This document shows positions 1-4,269 of a stretch of DNA of 8,728 nucleotides, piece after piece. Made by a program: the position numbers and the translations under genes. The notes under the pieces are model-generated. The model worked only from the letters and a program-made list of their open reading frames with translations. It was not told the origin of the DNA and made no database searches. Source of the DNA: Desulfobacterales bacterium (lineage in GTDB: Bacteria > Desulfobacterota > DSM-4660 > Desulfatiglandales > B25-G16); the NCBI GenBank assembly GCA_013375385.1, contig JABXJY010000104.1, positions 1-8,728 on the forward strand, given 5' to 3'. Position 1 is the first letter of the stretch. Every line of letters begins with the position of its first letter.

Positions 1-290
1 GGGAAATGATACAGCCCTGGAGGGTCAAAAAGCAAAATGATGAAACAGTGCTTGATGCTATTTTTTCTCGGTTAACTGCCCAATGTCCTTTAATTTTGGT
101 TTTGTGTTATTTCGTGTTAGAATAATAAATTAAGAAGATATCCCTCATGATCGATCTTATATTCGCATGGGGCGGATTGATAATCCCTTGCCGAGGTTTG
201 ATAAAAGGCGCGACAATTTAGAGGTTCAAGGGATAACAGGGCTGCAAATCGAGGCCTTTGCATAACACAGAATTTAGATGGGGAACAATC
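1..290. other. 5' intergenic/undetermined stretch upstream of the kinase
   Basis: I see no convincing gene here. One + frame is open from base 3 to a TAA at 123-125 (about 40 codons), which could be the tail of a gene entering from the left, but its translation shows no recognisable motif. Two tandem decamers lie at 100-109 and 110-119 (TTTTGTGTTA / TTTCGTGTTA, 9 of 10 identical). A weak sigma-70-like pair, TTGATA at 177-182 and GATAAA at 200-205 with a 17-bp spacer, could drive the kinase gene. No hairpin followed by a T-run is seen. Confidence 0.5.
177..205 (+). promoter_or_regulatory. weak sigma-70-like promoter candidate for the histidine kinase
   Basis: TTGATA (177-182) matches the -35 consensus at 5 of 6 bases. 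After 17 bp, GATAAA (200-205) matches the -10 consensus at 4 of 6. It lies about 85 bp upstream of the chosen kinase start. Pairs of this quality occur by chance in AT-rich DNA, so this is only a candidate. Confidence 0.22.
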
Positions 291-2135
291 ATGATCAGTG
301 CTGAGAGTAAAAGAGTTACCTCTATTCTTGAAGCCATGGTGGATGCGGTCTATGTTATTGATGGTGATTTTAACGTGGAATACATGAATGATGTGATGGC
401 CCGTATTTTTGGACAGGCCAATGGCAGAAAGTGCTATCAAATCATAAACAGGAGGGACAGAGTCTGCCCCTGGTGTAGGGCTACGGAGGTGTTTGCCGGG
501 AAAGCCGTTCGCTGGGAGCACTACATTGAGAATTTAGACCAAACGTACGATCTTGTTGAATTTCCTTTGAGAAATGAGGACGGGACCGTTTCCAAGGTGA
601 GCATATATCGAGATATTACTCAGACAAAGAAAGATCAAGAAAAGCTCAAGGTCTCAGAACAGGATTACAAAAGACTGTTTGAATCCGTTGGCTGTGGGGT
701 TTACATCAGCAGCAAAGAAGGGAGGTTTCTTGATGCCAACCGCGCTCTCCTGGATATGTTGGGTTACAAAAGCAAAGAGGAATTCCTCAAGATTGATATT
801 GCTAAGGATCTGTATCTCAAGCCAGAGGATCGTCGTAAGTTCCAGGAAATAGTTGAGCGAGATGGCCGGGTAATTGACTACGAAGTGGATTTTAAACGCA
901 AGGATGGAACACCTATCCCGATCTTGCATACAGGTCTTGTGCGTTATGATCAGCAGGGGAAGGTTATAGGGTACGAAGGCATCAACGTGGATCAATCCCA
1001 GAGAAAACAGTATGAGAAGGAGCTCAGGGAAGAGCATGATTTTCTGAACAAGATTCTTCAGAGTTCACCCAATGCCATCATGGCAACTGACATGAAGGGT
1101 GATATTATCATCTGGAACAGGGCCGCCGAAGAGACCTTGGGATATAGGGCACAAGAAGTCATTGGCAAAATGAACATCAGAAAGATCTATCCGGAGGGAA
1201 TGGCCAAAGAGGTCATGAAGATGATGCGGAGCCCTGAATATGGGGGCGTTGGAAGATTGAGCTTCCATCCCATGGTCTATGTGAGGCGGGATGGCGAAAT
1301 CCTTGAAGGCAACCTCTCTGCTACAATCATTTACGATGCTGAGGGAAAAGAGATCGCCTCAGTGGGCATATTTGTAGACCTCAGAGAGAGACTGGATATG
1401 GAACGTAAGCTAAGAGAAACTCAGGAGAAATTGCTGCAGTCAGAAAAGCTGGCGGCCATGGGGAGACTGACCTCTCAGATTGCCCACGAATTAAACAATC
1501 CCCTGTATGGTATCATGAATACTCTGGAGCTTCTCAAAACGGAAATTTCACCCGAGAGCAAAAGGAGAAAGGTTCTTGATATGGCCCTCTCTGAAACTGT
1601 GCGCTTGACTGAATTGCTCCGCAAAATGCTCCGTTTTTCCAAACCGGAAGAAGAAGAAAAACAGCCTACGGACGTTAATACCATACTGGATGAGATCCTG
1701 CTTCTAGTCAGAAAACAATTACAGGAAAACAGCATACGCATTTCATCCTCTTTTGCTAATGATTTGGGAAAGGTCTATGCCTCCAGGAATCAGCTTCGCC
1801 AGGTTTTTCTCAACATGATCTCCAATGCAAGGCATGCAATGCCAGATGGGGGAACCCTGACCATAAAGACTATGACAAAACGAGATAATATTCATATCGA
1901 GATAACCGACACCGGTATTGGGATCAGAGAGGAAGACATGGATAAGATATTTGATGCCTTCTTTACAACCAAGGACGGTGTTAAAGATGTCGGCCTCGGC
2001 CTATCAGTATGTTATGGATTTATTGAGGAGCATGGAGGTGATATACGGGTATCAAGTACCTTGGGATCAGGGACAACCTTTACCATCATCCTTCCAAAAT
2101 ACAAACAGGATGCTCACAACGGAAACTACAGTTAA
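291..2135 (+). CDS. soluble PAS-PAS-PAS sensor histidine kinase
   Basis: This encodes a 614-residue sensor kinase that autophosphorylates on histidine and passes the phosphate to a response regulator. There is no signal peptide or membrane segment, so it should sense a cytoplasmic signal. Three PAS domains lie at about residues 8-113, 124-240 and 250-375. A HisKA dimerisation domain follows, with the H-box AHELNNP and phospho-acceptor His399. The HATPase domain has the N-box (NMISNARHAM), G1 (DTGIGI) and G2 (GLGLSV). The first PAS carries Cys48, Cys59 and Cys62 (C-x10-CPWC), a possible metal or redox site. I chose ATG 291 because GGGGA at 280-284 is well spaced; an in-frame TTG at 258 would add 11 residues without a clear ribosome site. 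The next gene 553 bp on is a response regulator and a possible partner, although that gap argues against a tight two-gene operon. The kinase assignment is secure; the signal is unknown. Confidence 0.95.
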   Translation: MISAESKRVTSILEAMVDAVYVIDGDFNVEYMNDVMARIFGQANGRKCYQIINRRDRVCPWCRATEVFAGKAVRWEHYIENLDQTYDLVEFPLRNEDGTVSKVSIYRDITQTKKDQEKLKVSEQDYKRLFESVGCGVYISSKEGRFLDANRALLDMLGYKSKEEFLKIDIAKDLYLKPEDRRKFQEIVERDGRVIDYEVDFKRKDGTPIPILHTGLVRYDQQGKVIGYEGINVDQSQRKQYEKELREEHDFLNKILQSSPNAIMATDMKGDIIIWNRAAEETLGYRAQEVIGKMNIRKIYPEGMAKEVMKMMRSPEYGGVGRLSFHPMVYVRRDGEILEGNLSATIIYDAEGKEIASVGIFVDLRERLDMERKLRETQEKLLQSEKLAAMGRLTSQIAHELNNPLYGIMNTLELLKTEISPESKRRKVLDMALSETVRLTELLRKMLRFSKPEEEEKQPTDVNTILDEILLLVRKQLQENSIRISSSFANDLGKVYASRNQLRQVFLNMISNARHAMPDGGTLTIKTMTKRDNIHIEITDTGIGIREEDMDKIFDAFFTTKDGVKDVGLGLSVCYGFIEEHGGDIRVSSTLGSGTTFTIILPKYKQDAHNGNYS

Positions 2136-2382
2136 ACGTCTCAGAATCTCTATCCCTCCAAATGCCGGAAAGTTAAAGGACTTATCGTAGCCTTAAGTTT
2201 TCGCCTCCCCCATGGAATCATGGCCCGCCCTGGCGCTACTTGGCTCGAAAAAGCCGTTATCGCTATGATACCTTGCAAGCGAAGTCTATAGAATTCTGAC
2301 CCTGCGAGTCAGGTCTGGGCCAGGGAATGTTGGAATGATGGGCAACAAAAACAGAAAAAGTCGTATTAATGTTTTCCTTCCT

Positions 2383-2417
2383 CCCTGCCCGCTCGTGCCT
2401 TGCACTGGCGGGCGGGG
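2383..2417. repeat. GC-rich inverted repeat (hairpin)
   Basis: Bases 2383-2392 (CCCTGCCCGC) pair with 2408-2417 (GCGGGCGGGG) with one T-G wobble. A wobble and one mismatch follow, then GTGC (2395-2398) pairs with GCAC (2402-2405) around a CTT loop. The stem is nearly continuous over 16 positions. No T-run follows on either strand, so it does not look like a standard intrinsic terminator. It could be an mRNA-stabilising or REP-like element. Confidence 0.6.
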
Positions 2418-2421
2418 CAAC

Positions 2422-2453
2422 CCATTAATCCAGTACTCCATTACTCCAGTCTT
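2422..2453 (+). repeat. four degenerate 8-bp tandem repeats
   Basis: The units are CCATTAAT, CCAGTACT, CCATTACT and CCAGTCTT, lying back to back. Read as two 16-mers they agree at 14 of 16 positions, so a 16-bp unit may have duplicated and then drifted. The array begins 5 bp after the GC-rich hairpin. Function is unknown. Confidence 0.6.
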
Positions 2454-2623
2454 GCAAATTGGGCGAAGCCCCTAATTTTAGGTATCCCTTCTTTAAAAGC
2501 CTCAACTTCTTGAGATGTAATAAATCCCTTTCAACTCGTGGTGTGGGTATAAATGCTGCAACATCCTGTAGTAGGATTACAATTTTTATAAAAAATATCA
2601 TTTTTTCCGATTAGTCTTTTTTG

Positions 2624-2652
2624 TTGACATTTTGTAAAAACTATAATAAGTA
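2624..2652 (+). promoter_or_regulatory. promoter-like region with unusual spacing, upstream of the response regulator
   Basis: A perfect TTGACA (2624-2629) and a perfect TATAAT (2642-2647) lie just upstream of the gene, but only 12 bp apart, too short for ordinary sigma-70 recognition of both. With TTGACA as -35, AATAAG at 15 bp is the best alternative -10 (4 of 6). With TATAAT as -10, TTGTTG (2621-2626) at 15 bp is a weak -35. The AT-rich setting supports a promoter here; the exact elements are uncertain. Confidence 0.4.
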
Positions 2653-2675
2653 GAAAAATTACCTAACAAATTAGT

Positions 2676-2680
2676 GGAGG
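2676..2680 (+). promoter_or_regulatory. Shine-Dalgarno site that fixes the response-regulator start
   Basis: GGAGG sits 8 bp before ATG 2689. An in-frame GTG at 2674 would place the start codon on top of this site and add only five residues, so ATG 2689 is the likely start. Confidence 0.8.
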
Positions 2681-2688
2681 AACCTTTC

Positions 2689-3276
2689 ATGGATGATATT
2701 CTTACGGTTTTCCAGGCAAGCAAATACTGTAATGTCTCACCCAAGACGATTATCAACTGGATCGAGGCTGGTCATATCAATGCCTACAAGACGGTAGGAG
2801 GGCATCGGCGAATCAAGAAATCTGATCTGGAGAACTTCATGAGGAATCAGGGTATACCCATTCCAGAAGAAGAGATGATTAGTGAGAGAAAAAGGATTCT
2901 CATTGTGGATGACGATCCAATCATTGTGGAGACGATTGTTCAGGCACTGGAAGAGGAGGAATATGATTATGAGATTGTCTCTGCCTCGGATGGCTTTGAG
3001 GCTGGACTCCAGGTCAACCACTTCAGACCTCATCTCTTGATACTGGATATCATGATGCCGGATATCAAAGGATATGAGGTGTGCAAAAGGATCAAGACAA
3101 ATGAAGAGACCAAAGATACAAAGATTATTGTTTTGTCGGCGTATCTGGATGATGAGAAATTCAAAAAAATGAAGGAGTATGGAGCAGATCTCTGTTTCTC
3201 AAAACCCTTGCCACTTCCCCGGTTAAGGGAAGAGGTGGCCAAATCGTTAGGTCTGCTCCAACCAGAGTGTCATTAG
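2689..3276 (+). CDS. HTH-REC response regulator (excisionase/MerR-like HTH plus receiver)
   Basis: This 195-residue protein starts with a winged-helix/excisionase-type DNA-binding domain at residues 4-52. It has the signature of that fold: V-x2-ASKYCNVSPKTIINW, then GHINAYKTVGGHRR and S-DLE. After a short linker comes a CheY-like receiver at about 68-192 with the acidic pair Asp74/Asp75, phospho-acceptor Asp120 (LILDIMMPD), Ser150 and Lys172. The order is unusual, since most DNA-binding response regulators have the receiver first. It would act as a phosphorylation-controlled DNA-binding protein. The kinase at 291-2135 is the nearest possible partner. The gene downstream, MetF, is 81 bp away, so read-through is possible and a role in regulating C1 metabolism is a reasonable guess. 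Domain calls are strong; target and partner are not known. Confidence 0.93.
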   Translation: MDDILTVFQASKYCNVSPKTIINWIEAGHINAYKTVGGHRRIKKSDLENFMRNQGIPIPEEEMISERKRILIVDDDPIIVETIVQALEEEEYDYEIVSASDGFEAGLQVNHFRPHLLILDIMMPDIKGYEVCKRIKTNEETKDTKIIVLSAYLDDEKFKKMKEYGADLCFSKPLPLPRLREEVAKSLGLLQPECH

Positions 3277-3277
3277 C

Positions 3278-3343
3278 CATTTGTCACTTGTCCTTTGTCA
3301 TTTCCTGGTTATTCTCGAAGTACGAATGACCAATGACCGAAAG
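3278..3343. repeat. inverted pair of heptamer arrays between the regulator and metF
   Basis: Immediately after the regulator stop there are four 7-bp units in register: CATTTGT (3278-3284), CACTTGT, CCTTTGT and CATTTCC (to 3305). After about 17 bp comes a shorter array in the opposite orientation: CGAATGA (3323-3329), CCAATGA (3330-3336) and CCGAAAG. On the minus strand the first arm reads AAATGAC-AAAGGAC-AAGTGAC, the same consensus as the array at 6977-7027. GTCATT (3297-3302) can pair with AATGAC (3325-3330). Confidence 0.65.
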
Positions 3344-3346
3344 ATC

Positions 3347-3352
3347 GGGAGG
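3347..3352 (+). promoter_or_regulatory. ribosome binding site of the MetF-like gene
   Basis: GGGAGG lies 5 bp before ATG 3358, supporting that start. Confidence 0.75.
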
Positions 3353-3357
3353 CCTAA

Positions 3358-4239
3358 ATGAAACTAAAAGAATCCCTTGAGGAAAAAAGATTCGTGGTCA
3401 CCTCCGAAGTACAGCCTCCTAATGATGAGGAACCGAAAGAAATCATAAAGAAATTGGAGTTGGTCCGTGGCCGTGTGGATGCAGTAACAGTGCCAGAACT
3501 GGAGATTGAAGGCATTGTCGCCGATACCGTCAAGACCTGTGAACTACTGAAGCAAAACAGGTTTGAAGCTATCTACCAAACCACGACTCGTGAAAAAAAC
3601 CGTTTGCAGATACAGAGAGATCTGCTCCGTGCCCATAAAACGGGTGTAGAGAATCTCCTTGTTTTCACAGAAGATTACCGAATCACTGGAGATAGTCTCC
3701 AGGAGATGATGTTTTTTCATGTGGATTCTGGAAAGCTGTCCTCTGTATTGGATCATCTTCGAAAAGGACAAACTGTGGATGGTAAAGAACTTGCTCGCAA
3801 GGCTGAATTCACATTTGGCGCCGGGGTAGAATCCAAGTGGGGAAACAACGTGCCAGGACTGGAAATGAAGGAAATGGAGGAGATGACAAGGATAGGCAGC
3901 GGGTACTTTTTGACGACACCCGTATTCGATGTGGGATTGTTTGAAAAATTCATGAAGCAGGTCAGCACCTTTGGGGTCCCTGTTATAGCAGAGGTCATGA
4001 TACTCAGGACAGCGGGAATCGCCCAGTTTCTCAATCGCCATCTTAAATCAGGATTGGTGCCGGACTGGATAATTAGGAAACTGGCCAAGGCCCCTGACAG
4101 ACAAAAGGCGAGTATTGAGATTTTTGCTGAAATTGTGTCTGGCCTGAAAGATCTGTGCCAGGGGATCCACATCATCACCGTAGGTGCTGAGGATAAACTG
4201 AGATACTACCTGGATGCTGCCAAGCTCAAGAGACTATAA
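3358..4239 (+). CDS. metF: MetF-like methylenetetrahydrofolate reductase
   Basis: This 293-residue, soluble, single-domain flavoprotein belongs to the family that interconverts 5,10-methylene-THF and 5-methyl-THF, a step of methionine synthesis and of the methyl branch of the Wood-Ljungdahl pathway. Visible landmarks are Glu17 in SEVQPP (aligning with catalytic Glu28 of E. coli MetF), TTREKNR at 76-82 near the flavin site, and Asp106 in TED (at the position of Asp120). The TGD motif of acetogen enzymes reads TED here. In TTPVFD at 186-191, Thr187 stands where E. coli has folate-binding Gln183. The protein has MetF length and no NADH or iron-sulfur domain of its own, so it needs an electron partner. 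No metV-like gene follows. The next gene starts 30 bp on, so they are very probably co-transcribed. Family assignment is strong; that it acts in C1 energy metabolism is inferred from its neighbours. Confidence 0.85.
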   Translation: MKLKESLEEKRFVVTSEVQPPNDEEPKEIIKKLELVRGRVDAVTVPELEIEGIVADTVKTCELLKQNRFEAIYQTTTREKNRLQIQRDLLRAHKTGVENLLVFTEDYRITGDSLQEMMFFHVDSGKLSSVLDHLRKGQTVDGKELARKAEFTFGAGVESKWGNNVPGLEMKEMEEMTRIGSGYFLTTPVFDVGLFEKFMKQVSTFGVPVIAEVMILRTAGIAQFLNRHLKSGLVPDWIIRKLAKAPDRQKASIEIFAEIVSGLKDLCQGIHIITVGAEDKLRYYLDAAKLKRL

Positions 4240-4253
4240 AGACGAGAATATAA

Positions 4254-4260
4254 GAGGGAG
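4254..4260 (+). promoter_or_regulatory. ribosome binding site supporting a TTG start
   Basis: GAGGGAG lies 9 bp before TTG 4270. A start further inside would remove the first strand of the N-terminal [2Fe-2S] domain, so TTG is the best start. Confidence 0.65.
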
Positions 4261-4269
4261 TAAAGGCGC

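Larger units (their letters stand above)
2136..2688. other. 553-bp intergenic region with hairpins, tandem octamers and AT-rich promoter zone
   Basis: No convincing gene is seen. From left to right it holds: a small bulged hairpin in the GACCCTG...CAGGTC stretch near 2297-2314; a strong GC-rich hairpin at 2383-2417; four 8-bp tandem repeats at 2422-2453; a hairpin GGGC-GAA-GCCC at 2461-2471 flanked by ATT/AAT; a dyad ATCCT-GTAGT-AGGAT at 2563-2577; and an AT-rich zone from 2580 with promoter-like elements. A 58-codon minus-strand frame (2425-2601) is open, but its C-terminus is simply the octamer repeat read as protein (WSNGV), so I do not call it. None of the hairpins is followed by a good T-run, so no intrinsic terminator for the kinase gene is evident. 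Confidence 0.6.

Noticed and set aside
3..125. Open + frame at the left edge, possible C-terminal tail of an upstream gene
   Set aside because: It is about 40 codons with low complexity near the end and no recognisable motif; not distinguishable from chance.
258..290. TTG start 11 codons upstream of the kinase ATG
   Set aside because: ATG 291 has a well spaced GGGGA; the extension has no domain content.
117..521. Minus-strand open frame overlapping the kinase start
   Set aside because: It overlaps a well supported gene and its translation shows no family features; a shadow frame.
2231..2246. Sigma-54-like element (TGGCGC...TTGG)
   Set aside because: The spacing of the GG and GC dinucleotides is off by one and the GC is missing.
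2563..2592. Small hairpin ATCCT/AGGAT followed by ATTTTTAT as a terminator
   Set aside because: The stem is only 5 bp and AT-containing, and the T-run starts several bases after the stem.
2425..2601. Minus-strand 58-codon open frame between kinase and regulator
   Set aside because: It has no clear ribosome site, its start is in an AT-rich promoter-like zone, its C-terminal residues are the octamer repeat translated, and the product resembles no family I know.
2674..2688. GTG start for the response regulator
   Set aside because: It overlaps the GGAGG that serves ATG 2689.
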